Position numbers and translations under genes: made by a program | NCBI GenBank assembly: GCA_964519245.1 | Contig: CAZFLK010000026.1 | Location: 1 to 49,822, forward strand | Direction: 5' to 3' | Source of the DNA: JAYPEY01 sp964519245 | Lineage (GTDB): Bacteria; Verrucomicrobiota; Verrucomicrobiia; Limisphaerales; JAYPEY01 | DNA length: 49,822 nucleotides | Shown: piece by piece, positions 1 through 8,812 of the stretch | How positions within the stretch are numbered: the stretch's first letter is position 1 | How the letters are laid out: each line of letters opens with the position of its first letter | The notes under the pieces: model-generated | Told to the model about the DNA's origin: nothing | Database searches by the model: none | Seen by the model: the letters and a program-made list of their open reading frames with translations, nothing else

Positions 1-55
1 AAAACCATCTGGTTAGACTAACAAACTGACCACTCCAGTTCAGGGGGCAGCGCCA

Positions 56-94
56 ATTCCGTCACCAGTGTGATTCCGTCACCAGTGTGATTCC
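56..94. repeat. 17-bp tandem repeat, two copies plus a partial
   Basis: A 17-bp unit beginning ATTCCGTCACC occurs at 56-72 and again, identical, at 73-89, followed by the first five bases of a third copy at 90-94. It lies in the gene-free left end of the window, just before two palindromes. No function is evident; it could be a replication-slippage product or part of the neighbouring repeat element. Confidence 0.8.
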
Positions 95-160
95 CGGAGC
101 GCCGAGCATTGCTCGGCGAGAACCGGTTTCGACAGCCGATGCCGAGCAATCCTCGGAGCT
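91..160. repeat. Two adjacent palindromes of a REP-like intergenic element
   Basis: The arm CGCCGAG (100-106) pairs with CTCGGCG (112-118) around a 5-nt loop. A second hairpin follows, CCGAG (142-146) with CTCGG (152-156), again with a 5-nt loop. The two arms share the core GCCGAGCA, so they look like two units of one palindromic repeat. The rest of 1-276 shows no convincing coding sequence; open frames there lack a start context or recognisable protein. Such GC palindromes between genes are common in Verrucomicrobiota, which is an inference about their origin. Confidence 0.6.
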
Positions 161-276
161 CCGGATCGCAGGCTCAATCGCGCCGCATTGGGGAAGCAGT
201 TGGCCGAAACATCTCGTCAGTCCTTCCCCTGATTCCAATCTCCGGCGGATTCGTAATGGTGACGTGAACGCCAACC

Positions 277-705
277 ATGCAGAGTGTCTCCATGTTTGCG
301 CGCTTGCTTGCCCTGTTCATCTGCATCCCGCTGGTGGAGTTGTATCTCTTGTTCCTGATCGGGGAGCGGATCGGTCCGGTTCCGACAGTGGCCTTGGTCG
401 TCGTGACGGGATTCATCGGTGCCTCACTGGCGCGGCAGCAGGGCTTCAAGGTCTGGCGGAGCATCCAATCCGAACTCAATACCGGCAAGATGCCCGCCGG
501 GGAATTGATCGAAGGCTTCCTGGTGTTGATCGGTGGCCTCGTCCTCCTGACACCGGGCCTGCTGACCGATCTGTGCGGTTTTGCCCTGATGATCCCGGCA
601 GTCCGCGCCGCAGTGAAATCCCAGGTTGAAAAACGATTCCAGTTGCGCACGAATCAATTCAACAACCATCAGCGAACGGAGTCGGATGACATTATCGACG
701 TTTGA
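277..705 (+). CDS. fxsA: FxsA family membrane protein
   Basis: This 142-residue protein matches the FxsA family, small inner-membrane proteins whose E. coli member relieves F-plasmid exclusion of phage T7 when overproduced; the normal role is not known. Three hydrophobic segments are visible: about residues 6-25, with the typical IPLVELYLLF pattern, 35-52, and 80-103. The latter holds the family-typical GGLVLLTPGLLTD stretch. A polar, disordered tail follows. The length is ordinary for the family. The start could be 277 or the in-frame ATG at 292; neither has a clear ribosome-binding site. It is convergent with sucD, whose 3' end is 60 bp away. Confidence 0.85.
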   Translation: MQSVSMFARLLALFICIPLVELYLLFLIGERIGPVPTVALVVVTGFIGASLARQQGFKVWRSIQSELNTGKMPAGELIEGFLVLIGGLVLLTPGLLTDLCGFALMIPAVRAAVKSQVEKRFQLRTNQFNNHQRTESDDIIDV

Positions 706-764
706 AGTGGGTCGCCTGCGGCGAGGCGCCCCCCAAACTGTCTGAAACGTTGGTTCGCCGCCCC

Positions 765-1655
765 TTACATCAAGCCGAGCAACGCCTCGGCCATCTGGCT
801 GGGCGTTTCGGCGACAGCGATGCCCGCGTCCTTGAAGGCGGCGATCTTGGCTTCGGCCGTGCCCTTGCCTCCACTGACAATGGCTCCGGCGTGGCCCATG
901 CGGCGTCCGGGAGGCGCCGTGGTTCCGGCGATGAATCCGGCGACCGGCTTCTTGCAGTTGTCCTTGATCCATTCGGCGGCCTCTTCCTCGGCGGACCCGC
1001 CGATTTCGCCGATCATGATGATGCCCTCGGTTTCGGGATCATCGTTGAACATCTTGATCACATCCAGATGGCTCGTGCCGTTGACGGGGTCGCCGCCGAT
1101 GCCGACGCAGGTGGATTGCCCCTTGCCAGCGCAGGTCAGCTGCCAGACAGCCTCATAGGTCAACGTGCCGCTGCGGGAAACCACGCCAATTGTGCCCTTC
1201 TTGTGAATGTAGCCCGGCGCGATGCCGATGCGGCAGCCGCCCTTGGAATCCTCCCCCGTGCCCGGCGTCACGAGGCCCGGGCAATTCGGTCCGATGAGGC
1301 GCGACTTGCTGCCTTCCATCACCCGCTTCACTTCGATCATGTCGCGGACGGGAATCCCCTCGGTCACCGCGACAATCACCTCCACACCGGCGTCGACCGC
1401 CTCCAAAATAGCGTCCGCTGCGAAGGGCGGCGGCACGAAGATGGCGGAAGCCGTTGCTCCGGTGGCGTCGACCGCCTGGGAAACCGTATCGAAGATGGGC
1501 ACTTGGTCTTCAAACTTCTGGCCGCCCTTCCCGGGCGTGACGCCGGCGACAACGTCGGTGCCGTAGTCGAGGCTGAGTTTGGTGTGCCGGGCGCCGAAGC
1601 TGCCCGTGATGCCCTGGATCAGGACCTTGGTGTCGGGTTTGACGAGAATGGACAT
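765..1655 (-). CDS. sucD: Succinyl-CoA synthetase (ADP/GDP-forming) alpha subunit
   Basis: The 296-residue protein is the alpha subunit of succinate-CoA ligase, which with SucC converts succinyl-CoA to succinate with substrate-level phosphorylation in the TCA cycle. The N-terminal CoA-binding fold carries the family pattern ILVKPDTKVLIQGITGSFG. The phosphorylated active-site histidine is His255, in GRRMGHAGAI. Length and both termini are normal. It is the last gene of a minus-strand series with gltA and sucC, 62 bp after sucC, and is probably co-transcribed with it. No strong ribosome-binding site precedes the ATG. Confidence 0.97.
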   Translation of the reverse strand: MSILVKPDTKVLIQGITGSFGARHTKLSLDYGTDVVAGVTPGKGGQKFEDQVPIFDTVSQAVDATGATASAIFVPPPFAADAILEAVDAGVEVIVAVTEGIPVRDMIEVKRVMEGSKSRLIGPNCPGLVTPGTGEDSKGGCRIGIAPGYIHKKGTIGVVSRSGTLTYEAVWQLTCAGKGQSTCVGIGGDPVNGTSHLDVIKMFNDDPETEGIIMIGEIGGSAEEEAAEWIKDNCKKPVAGFIAGTTAPPGRRMGHAGAIVSGGKGTAEAKIAAFKDAGIAVAETPSQMAEALLGLM

Positions 1656-1717
1656 GGGGAAAAGTGGTGAGTGGTTCGAATTGCGTGGTTTTGGCGGCGC
1701 GTCCCGATCCGGCTCAA

Positions 1718-2917
1718 TCAGACGGTCTTGACGACCTTTTCAGCGGCGTCCGCCATCGAATCGCCGCTGACGAGTGAAAGCCCGGAGCTGTCTAGAGTGG
1801 CCTTGCCTGCGGCGACATTGTTGCCCTCCAGGCGGACAACCAACGGAAGCGTCAGTCCCGTCTCCTTGGCCGCCGCGACAACGCCCTCGGCAATGACATT
1901 GCAGTCCATAATGCCGCCGAAGATGTTGACCAGGATAGCCTTCACATTGGGATCGCTCAGGATGATCTTGAAAGCCGCCGTCACCTGTTCCTTGCTGGCG
2001 CCGCCGCCGACATCCAGGAAGTTGGCCGGCTCGCCGCCGTAATGCTTGATGATGTCCATGGTGGCCATCGCCAAGCCGGCGCCATTCACCAGGCAAGCGA
2101 TATTGCCATCGAGCTTGATGTAGTTCAGATCATACTTGCTGGCTTCGACCTCGAGTTCCGCTTCCTCGTTAAGGTCGCGCATTTCCTCGATGTTCTTGTG
2201 GCGGTAGAGCGCGTTGTCATCGAATCCGATCTTGGCGTCCACGGCGGCGATGTCCTGGCCGCCATCGGGAGTTTCCACGATGCAGAGCGGGTTGATTTCC
2301 ACCAACGAGGCGTCGCATTCCCACCAGGTCTTGTAGACCCCCATCAGGAGCTTGGCTCCCTGGTTTAGCAGCTTGCCGGTCAGTCCGAGGCCCGTGGCAA
2401 TCTTCCGGGCCTGATAGGGCATCAGTCCGAGCGCGGGATCCACCAATTCCTTGAGAATTTTCTCCGGGGTCTTCTCCGCGACCTCTTCGATGTCCATGCC
2501 GCCTTCGGTGCTGGCCATGACCAGCGGGCGGCCACTGTCGCGATCGAGCAGGATGGAAAGATAGAACTCGCTAACGATTTTTTCAGCCGAAGCGATCAGG
2601 ATGGTGTTGACCTGTTTGCCCTCGGGGCCGGTCTGCTTGGTGACAAGGACATTCCCCAGCATGGCCTCCGCCTTGGCCACGGCGTCCTCGGCGCTATCGC
2701 AAAGGTGCACGCCTCCCTGAAAGCCGTCCTTGAAGGTTCCCTTGCCCCGCCCTCCGGCATGGATCTGGGATTTGACGACGACCTTCGAATGCCCTTCACC
2801 GAAGATGCGTTCGGCGATCGTCCTGGCTTCCTCGACGGTGGTGCAAGGCTCACCGGACGGTACTTTGACGCCGTATTGGGCAAATAGTTGCTTGGCCTGA
2901 TATTCGTGGATGTTCAT
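1718..2917 (-). CDS. sucC: Succinyl-CoA synthetase beta subunit
   Basis: The 399-residue protein is the beta subunit of succinate-CoA ligase. It begins with the canonical MNIHEYQAKQLF and has an ATP-grasp nucleotide-binding N-terminal domain, with HAGGRGKG and later EINPL motifs, followed by the C-terminal ligase domain containing NIFGGIMDC. It forms the heterodimer or heterotetramer with SucD, encoded just downstream. The gene lies 80 bp after the citrate synthase gene on the same strand, so three TCA-cycle steps are clustered. Nucleotide preference (ATP or GTP) cannot be decided from inspection. Confidence 0.97.
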   Translation of the reverse strand: MNIHEYQAKQLFAQYGVKVPSGEPCTTVEEARTIAERIFGEGHSKVVVKSQIHAGGRGKGTFKDGFQGGVHLCDSAEDAVAKAEAMLGNVLVTKQTGPEGKQVNTILIASAEKIVSEFYLSILLDRDSGRPLVMASTEGGMDIEEVAEKTPEKILKELVDPALGLMPYQARKIATGLGLTGKLLNQGAKLLMGVYKTWWECDASLVEINPLCIVETPDGGQDIAAVDAKIGFDDNALYRHKNIEEMRDLNEEAELEVEASKYDLNYIKLDGNIACLVNGAGLAMATMDIIKHYGGEPANFLDVGGGASKEQVTAAFKIILSDPNVKAILVNIFGGIMDCNVIAEGVVAAAKETGLTLPLVVRLEGNNVAAGKATLDSSGLSLVSGDSMADAAEKVVKTV

Positions 2918-2997
2918 GGGTCTATTGTGCTTCCCAGGTCACAGCCGGACCTCGGGTATGACATTCTGGTCAGTGGTCGGAGAGGAGCCTGCTTGGT

Positions 2998-4128
2998 TCA
3001 ACGCTCGGCGACCGGGACAAACTTCAGTCCCTCGGCGCCAACATATTTCGCCCGCGGCCGGATGAGCCGGTTCGCTTCAAGTTGCTCCAACACCTGGGCC
3101 GTCCAACCGGCCGTGCGCGCAATCGCGAACAAGGGCGTGAAAAGGTCCGTCGGGATGCCCAGCGAGTAGTAAACCGTGGCTGAGTAAAAATCAACGTTGG
3201 CGTTGAGATTCTTGCGCTCGAGCATCAATGCCGCGATGCGCTCGCTCATGTCGATCCACTTAGTTTCACCCAATTCAGCGGTCAGCTTCTGAGCCATGCG
3301 CTTGAGGTGCGGCGCGCGCGGATCGAGCACCTTGTAGACGCGATGGCCGATGCCCATGATTTTCTGCTTGTTGGCGAGGGCGTTCTCCACGTAGGCGTCC
3401 ACCTTGTCGAGAGAGCCGATCTCCTGAAGCATCTTGATGACGCCCTCATTGGCGCCGCCGTGCAACGGCCCCTTCAGCGTGCCGATGGCGGAGGTGATCG
3501 CCGAATACATGTCGCTCAGGGTCGCAATGGTGACCCGGGCGCTGAAGGTGGACGCGTTGAACCCGTGATCCGCATGGAGAATGTAGCACATGTCCATGGT
3601 CGCAGCCTTATCCTTGGAAGGCTTCTCGCCGTCGATCATGTAGAGGAAGTTCTCGGCCTCGGAGAGCGACGGATCCGGATGCACCAGCTCCTTGCCCTCG
3701 CGCAGCCGGTGGAAGTAGGCGGTGATCACCGGAATCTTGGCCAACAAACTGACCGACATCTTCCGGGCCGCTTCCAGGCTGTTGTCGTCGGCATTGGGAT
3801 CGAAGCAGCCGAGCGCGGAGACCGCTGAACGGATCGCGTGCATGGGTCGCGCATCCTTGGGAAGGTCCTTGATGAGAGTGATCACGGGATCCGGCAGCTC
3901 GCGGCTTCCTGACAGCTCCGCCTTCAATTCGTCCAACTCGGCCTGGTTGGGCAGCTTCTGGTGGAACAGGAGGTAGACAATCTCCTCAAAGGTGGCGTTG
4001 CCCGCCAATTCGTCGATGTCGTAGCCGCAATAGATCAACTGCCCTACATCGCCCCGGACGGAGCTCAGCTTGGTTTCCGCGACGACAACGCCCTCAAGGC
4101 CCGCTTTGAAATCCGAATTTTCCGCCAT
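2998..4128 (-). CDS. gltA: Citrate synthase (or 2-methylcitrate synthase)
   Basis: A 376-residue enzyme of the short citrate synthase type, which condenses oxaloacetate with acetyl-CoA. Catalytic-site residues are visible: His188 in HADHGF, His223 in PLHGGANEG, His262 in GIGHRVYK and Asp313 in NVDFYS. The start was set at 4128 (MAENSDFKAG) because a 26-residue upstream extension to 4206 has no family character. The short type also includes 2-methylcitrate synthases; the direct neighbourhood of sucC and sucD and the absence of prpB or prpD favour citrate synthase. A possible -10 element (TAGATA) lies about 20 bp upstream, but its -35 is unclear. Confidence 0.93.
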   Translation of the reverse strand: MAENSDFKAGLEGVVVAETKLSSVRGDVGQLIYCGYDIDELAGNATFEEIVYLLFHQKLPNQAELDELKAELSGSRELPDPVITLIKDLPKDARPMHAIRSAVSALGCFDPNADDNSLEAARKMSVSLLAKIPVITAYFHRLREGKELVHPDPSLSEAENFLYMIDGEKPSKDKAATMDMCYILHADHGFNASTFSARVTIATLSDMYSAITSAIGTLKGPLHGGANEGVIKMLQEIGSLDKVDAYVENALANKQKIMGIGHRVYKVLDPRAPHLKRMAQKLTAELGETKWIDMSERIAALMLERKNLNANVDFYSATVYYSLGIPTDLFTPLFAIARTAGWTAQVLEQLEANRLIRPRAKYVGAEGLKFVPVAER

Positions 4129-4332
4129 ATGGAATCGTGTTTGGTATCTATTTGTTCCGACTGTTGAACAAGAAGGCAGCCGCCCGGACCTTTGACCGGG
4201 GAGCAAAACTTAGGGACTGGCCAAAGGGGCGTCAACCCGATTTGAAAAGGGTTGCCCCTTTCTCAAAAAATGCAACTCCATGCGCGTTCGGGCTTGCCAC
4301 CATAAGGGGCCATCCTCTACACATCCAGGCTT

Positions 4333-5322
4333 ATGATCCGGGCGGGAATCGCATCGTTTTTACTCCTTGTGGCCGCGTTTTGCGCGCCGGCCGACACCTT
4401 CGTCGACCGCCTTGATTCGGTCCGTCTTTCTGGCGGGAAATATGTCCGAATCAGCGAGTGGGCAGACGCAATCCGATTCGAGACCAAGTGGTTGCAAAAG
4501 GGACGGTCCCTCGAGGCAAGCAGCCGCTGGTCCAAGCTGATCTTCACTATCGGCTCCGCCAAGGCTGAGATGAACGGGGTCCGGCTCTGGCTTTCCCGAG
4601 CCCCGCGAATCTGGAAAGGCGCAGCCTATATCTCCTTGCTCGATCTTGAGAAGACCATCATGCCGGTGCTGCATCCCCCGAAGGCCGACGCCAATACGAT
4701 TACAACCGTTTGCCTCGACCCTGGGCACGGGGGCTCGGATCCTGGCAACAGCGAGGGACGCTACCGGGAGAAGAACCTCACGCTGGAGTTGGCTCAATCC
4801 GTGCGCAAGAAGCTGGAGGCAGCCGGCCTGAAAGTCGTCATGACCCGCGACACCGACAAGGGGCTCAAACTTGATTCCCGACCGGCAGTCGCGCTCAAAC
4901 ACAAGGCCGACCTCTTCATCAGCATTCACTTCAATTCCGCCCCGGGCGCGGGACGATCGGCTGACGGCCCCGAGGTTTACTGCCTCACCCCGCCCGGCGC
5001 GGCCTCCACCAACGCCGGAGGGCGCGGCGCGACCTCAGTCGCTTATCCGGGCAACCGTCACGACCGGGAGAACGCCTTGCTCGCCCACCAGGTCCAGCGG
5101 GCCCTCGTAGACGCTGACGCCCCCCGCGATCGCGGCATCAAACGCGCACGTTTCGCAGTGCTGCGTTACGCCGCGATGCCGGCAATCCTGGTCGAGGCCG
5201 GGTTCATGTCCAATCGCAACGAACTCAAGAAACTCACCAGTTCCACGCATCGCGAAAAAATGGCGCGGGCCATCGCCGATGGCGTTCTCGGATACAAGAG
5301 CACCGTTGAACGGGGAAGTTGA
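4333..5322 (+). CDS. Secreted N-acetylmuramoyl-L-alanine amidase (Amidase_3)
   Basis: A 329-residue cell-wall hydrolase that cleaves the bond between N-acetylmuramic acid and the stem peptide. A signal peptide spans about residues 1-20 and an uncharacterised N-terminal region 21-120. The Amidase_3 zinc domain covers about 124-322. Zinc ligands are His132 (PGHGG), Glu146 (YREKN) and His199 (SIHFN), and the catalytic Glu288 sits in VEAGFMSN. The family covers LytC/AmiC-type enzymes acting in cell separation or turnover. A weak promoter-like pair, TTGCCA at 4294 and TCTACA at 4316, lies just upstream. It is convergent with ftsK, with a gap of only 12 bp. Confidence 0.93.
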   Translation: MIRAGIASFLLLVAAFCAPADTFVDRLDSVRLSGGKYVRISEWADAIRFETKWLQKGRSLEASSRWSKLIFTIGSAKAEMNGVRLWLSRAPRIWKGAAYISLLDLEKTIMPVLHPPKADANTITTVCLDPGHGGSDPGNSEGRYREKNLTLELAQSVRKKLEAAGLKVVMTRDTDKGLKLDSRPAVALKHKADLFISIHFNSAPGAGRSADGPEVYCLTPPGAASTNAGGRGATSVAYPGNRHDRENALLAHQVQRALVDADAPRDRGIKRARFAVLRYAAMPAILVEAGFMSNRNELKKLTSSTHREKMARAIADGVLGYKSTVERGS

Positions 5323-5334
5323 CCGGCCGGCAAG

Positions 5335-8292
5335 CTAGACCAACTGCTGCCCGCCGCCATCCATTCCCTCTCCCTCGAGGTCGATCAAGATATCCCTTGG
5401 TTCAGCGCCTTTGGACGGCCCCACCACGCCCAGATCCTCCAGCTGGTCCATGATCCGCGCGGCGCGCGTGTAGCCCAAGCGCAGTCGACGCTGCAGGAGG
5501 GATACACTCGCTTTCTGCTCCGTCCGGATGACGTCGATGCAGCGCTCGATGATCTCATCGTCAGGATTGCCTCCTTCGCCCCCCCCGGACTTGCCACTGG
5601 ACTCGAACTCCGAAGCCGGCCGTTGCAACTGTTGGTGGATCTCCTTCTCATACGCGGGTTTGCCCTGCTCTGCGATGAAGTCGACCATGTCCTGGATTTC
5701 CTCGTCCGTGATCAAGGCCCCCTGAGCGCGGATGAGTTTCGCGGAACCGGGCGGCAAATACAGCATGTCGCCCTTGCCCAGCAACTTGTCCGCGCCCATG
5801 GCATCGAGAATGGTTCGGGAATCCACCTTCGCCGCCACCTGGAACGCGATACGCGAGGGAATGTTCGCCTTGATGAGGCCGGTGATCACATCGACGCTCG
5901 GACGTTGCGTCGCGACAATGCAATGAATTCCGGCGGCGCGCGCCATCTGGGTGATTCGGGCGATCGCTTCTTCCGTCTCCTTGGGCGCCATGATCATCAG
6001 GTCCGCCAACTCATCGATGATGACGGTGACGTAACTGAGCTTGTCCGGAATCAGGATCTGCTCGTCGTCATCGGCGACCATTTCCTGATCCAGTTCGACC
6101 GCGAAGCCTTCCGCCTCGGCCTTGCCGTCCAGCCGGAGCTCAAACTGATCCTCCTTCCTCTTCCGCTTCTTGACCTTGTTGCGGGTATTGAAGGAATGGA
6201 CATTGCGCACGCCGACCTTGGCGAAGATCTGGTAACGCTTCTCCATTTCGGTGATCACCCACCGCAGCGCCATCACGACCTTCTTGGGATCCGTGACCAC
6301 GGGGACGACCAGGTGCGGCAGGACGTTGTACTGCTGCAGTTCGACCACCTTCGGGTCGATCATGACAAAACGCATTTCATCCGGCGCAAACTTGGTCAAC
6401 AACGACGCGATGATGGAGTTGATGCAGACCGATTTGCCCGAGCCGGTGCTGCCTGCGATCAGCAGATGCGGCATGTCGGCCAGGTCCGCCACGATCGGCT
6501 TGCCATAGACATCCTTGCCCAGGGCGAGTGGTATCTTGGCCTTGCTCTTCGTCCACTCCGGCGATTCCAGCAGGTCGCGCATGACGACCTTGGTCTTGAC
6601 CCGATTGGGCACCTCGATGCCGACCGAACTCTTCCCGGGAACCGGCGCGAGGATGTTGATGCGCTCGGCTTTCAACGTCGCCGTCAGGTTGTTGCTGAGA
6701 TTGGCGATCTTCTCCAGCTTGATGCCCGGCGCCGGGTGCAACTCGTAGCGGGTGATGGTCGGCCCCTTGGTGATGTCCCCCAAGGAAACCTCGATGCCAA
6801 ACTGCTTCAGTGTGTCCTGCATCAGCTTGGCGTTGGCCATCAATTCCTCCTTGGTCTCGCCCCGTTTCGAAGGAACATCCCCCTCGTACATGAAGTCCGA
6901 CCCCGGTCGCTTGTACTTGGCGATCTTGGGAGCCTGGGCCACCTCAATGCGCTTGAGGTTCCGGGGAACCATCTTGCCGCGGAGGGACGACAGGGTTGGT
7001 TTCCTGGGCTGCGGCGCCGGAGCGTCAACCGGCTCGTCCGCCTTCGCCTCGCCAGTCTCAGTCCCCTCTCCAGCCGCCTCAGGTTCCTCGGCGTGCGCGT
7101 CCTCCGCCGCTCCGGACTCCTCCGCAACATCTGAAATGGCGACGTCCTCGTCGGCCGCGTCTTCCATTCCCTCCCCCCCCTCACGGTTCCCTTCCCCGAG
7201 CGTCGCCTTGCCCAACAACTCCTCGGTTGAAGCCGCCCCGATCTCACGCGCTGAAATGGTCTCCCCTTCCTGGACCTCGTGCTCCGCGTCCTCGATTGTG
7301 TCCGCCTCATCCGCCTCCTCGGATGAGGACTCGCTTTCATCCATCGTCTCCTCGTCCTCGTCCTCCGATTCGTCGTCTTCGTCCGAAGCTTCCTCACCCG
7401 CCTCAGTCTCCCCCCGGTCGCGATCGCTCACATCCCGGAACGTCGGTTCCGGCACAGGTTGAAGATCGGCGCCCAGAGGGGTTGCAATCCCCGGCATTTC
7501 CTCCGGCAGAGCCTCCACTTCCTCCGTAGGCCCCTCGGTCGCTTCCGCTTCCGGCTCCGGTTCCGGCTCCGGTTCCGGTTCCGCCTTCTTCCGGCGTCGG
7601 CGTCCCTTGGGCTTTGCCGGTTCGAACGGATTCAGTTTCCGCTCGATCTCCTGCGCCTCGCGTTCCAGTTCTTCGACCTTGTGCTGAATTTTCTCCTCCT
7701 CCGTCATCCGGGCCAACTTCGCCTCCTGCCGTCGGTCCAGGTATTCCCGGGCCAATCGCATCACATCAATGTCGGCGATGTAGACCAAACACATCAGATA
7801 AAGGCAGCCGAAAACAAACGTCCCGCCGATTTGCCCCAGGAAGCGCTCGATCAACAGCACGTTCAAATACTCCCCGATCAACCCTCCCGGACTCGTGATG
7901 TCCATGGAGTCCTTGAAATCGAAAATGGGCTCGTAGAGGTGGAAGAGCCCCATGCAGGCAACCATGAAACCGATCAACCATGGCCATCGGTGGCGAATAT
8001 GCTCCAAGGCGCTCCAGAAATAAGAGGCTCCGTAGAGGGCCAAGGCGCCCGCGAGAATCAAGGCTGGGAGACCAAAAACGAAATACAGGGCATGCGCCAC
8101 ATAGGCGCCCATCGGCCCAATCCAGTTGCTCTTGCTCTCATTGGCCGGATAGCGGGAAAACGCCGTGTCGTAAGGATCAAAACTCAATAATGCGGCCAAC
8201 AGCATCACGGCTCCAGCGAGGAGGAGAAACCCTCGAATCTCGCCGGAACCCTGCCGGGAAACCGCATTGCTCGCCGTGTTGTTGCGCGCCAT
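5335..8292 (-). CDS. ftsK: DNA translocase FtsK/SpoIIIE with long acidic linker
   Basis: A 985-residue membrane-anchored DNA pump for chromosome segregation at the division septum. Four transmembrane helices lie in the first ~175 residues. About 250 residues of linker follow, extremely rich in Glu and Asp with Pro-Glu repeats. The motor comes next: Walker A GSTGSGKS near residue 614 and Walker B VIIDELADLM near 757. A winged-helix gamma domain (about 905-967, with RRLRLGYTRAARIMDQLE) recognises KOPS-like sequences. The start at 8292 (MARNNTAS) was preferred over the ATG at 8316 because a promoter-like -10 ends 6 bp before it. It is divergent from asd. Confidence 0.95.
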   Translation of the reverse strand: MARNNTASNAVSRQGSGEIRGFLLLAGAVMLLAALLSFDPYDTAFSRYPANESKSNWIGPMGAYVAHALYFVFGLPALILAGALALYGASYFWSALEHIRHRWPWLIGFMVACMGLFHLYEPIFDFKDSMDITSPGGLIGEYLNVLLIERFLGQIGGTFVFGCLYLMCLVYIADIDVMRLAREYLDRRQEAKLARMTEEEKIQHKVEELEREAQEIERKLNPFEPAKPKGRRRRKKAEPEPEPEPEPEAEATEGPTEEVEALPEEMPGIATPLGADLQPVPEPTFRDVSDRDRGETEAGEEASDEDDESEDEDEETMDESESSSEEADEADTIEDAEHEVQEGETISAREIGAASTEELLGKATLGEGNREGGEGMEDAADEDVAISDVAEESGAAEDAHAEEPEAAGEGTETGEAKADEPVDAPAPQPRKPTLSSLRGKMVPRNLKRIEVAQAPKIAKYKRPGSDFMYEGDVPSKRGETKEELMANAKLMQDTLKQFGIEVSLGDITKGPTITRYELHPAPGIKLEKIANLSNNLTATLKAERINILAPVPGKSSVGIEVPNRVKTKVVMRDLLESPEWTKSKAKIPLALGKDVYGKPIVADLADMPHLLIAGSTGSGKSVCINSIIASLLTKFAPDEMRFVMIDPKVVELQQYNVLPHLVVPVVTDPKKVVMALRWVITEMEKRYQIFAKVGVRNVHSFNTRNKVKKRKRKEDQFELRLDGKAEAEGFAVELDQEMVADDDEQILIPDKLSYVTVIIDELADLMIMAPKETEEAIARITQMARAAGIHCIVATQRPSVDVITGLIKANIPSRIAFQVAAKVDSRTILDAMGADKLLGKGDMLYLPPGSAKLIRAQGALITDEEIQDMVDFIAEQGKPAYEKEIHQQLQRPASEFESSGKSGGGEGGNPDDEIIERCIDVIRTEQKASVSLLQRRLRLGYTRAARIMDQLEDLGVVGPSKGAEPRDILIDLEGEGMDGGGQQLV

Positions 8293-8298
8293 CCGGAC

Positions 8299-8326
8299 AG
8301 CATAGAGGCAATTCAATTCAGGTGAA
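8299..8326 (-). promoter_or_regulatory. Possible sigma-70-type promoter of ftsK
   Basis: On the minus strand, TTCACC (8326-8321) is followed after 16 bp by TATGCT (8304-8299). The -10 ends 6 bp before the ATG at 8292, so transcription would begin at about the start codon, giving a leaderless mRNA. The -35 is only a partial match. Confidence 0.35.
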
Positions 8327-8772
8327 GAGCAAATTGTTCAAACACGCAGAATTTTGTGATTACCCGGCCACGAAACACTACCCCTTGGGGCTTGAATGGA
8401 GCCATTCCCGTCAAGACCCGCACCTCACCACACCTTTGAAGCTATCAGGGAGACCGGTCCTGCGCCCGCTGCGCCGCGTATTCCGGCGCCGCCTTCATTC
8501 CCCCTTGCTTGGGTTGCGACCCGTGGCAACGAGGATCCTCCCATCCAAGAGCATCCAAATCCGCCGCCGGGTTCGCGGCGGAACGCCGGGCTTCTCACAG
8601 AAACTCCGAAAGCAACAATCTGTTTCTACCCCAAATATGGCCGTTCGTGGCGACGACCGGACAAAAAAATTGAAAAAACACCCAGAAGAGCACCGCTCCG
8701 CAAAGATTCGCAAGGAGCGCGCGACACAACGTTCAATCTCCGCCCAATTCACGCGTTGGCTCAGCGCCGCGT

Positions 8773-8800
8773 TTGACACCCCTCACTCAATCGCTATATT
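8773..8800 (+). promoter_or_regulatory. Sigma-70-type promoter of asd
   Basis: A perfect -35 TTGACA (8773-8778) is followed after 16 bp by TATATT (8795-8800). The ATG of asd begins 12 bp after the -10, so the predicted leader is only about 5-6 nt and has no room for a Shine-Dalgarno sequence. This is the best promoter match in the window. Confidence 0.65.
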
Positions 8801-8812
8801 TCGCGGCCCTTT

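Larger units (their letters stand above)
8293..8812. other. Divergent regulatory gap between ftsK and asd
   Basis: This 520-bp stretch separates two divergently transcribed genes. The outer edges carry a promoter-like element for each gene. The middle (about 8400-8760) is GC-rich and contains open frames on both strands, but they have Arg/Pro-rich composition, no signal or domain pattern and no conserved start, so no gene is called. Confidence 0.6.

Noticed and set aside
87..629. 180-codon plus-strand frame at the left end
   Set aside because: It overlaps the FxsA gene in another frame, is Arg/Pro-rich, and runs through the palindromic repeats.
5623..7134. 503-codon plus-strand frame opposite ftsK
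   Set aside because: The translation is Arg/His/Asp-rich without family features; the ftsK motor domain on the other strand is certain.
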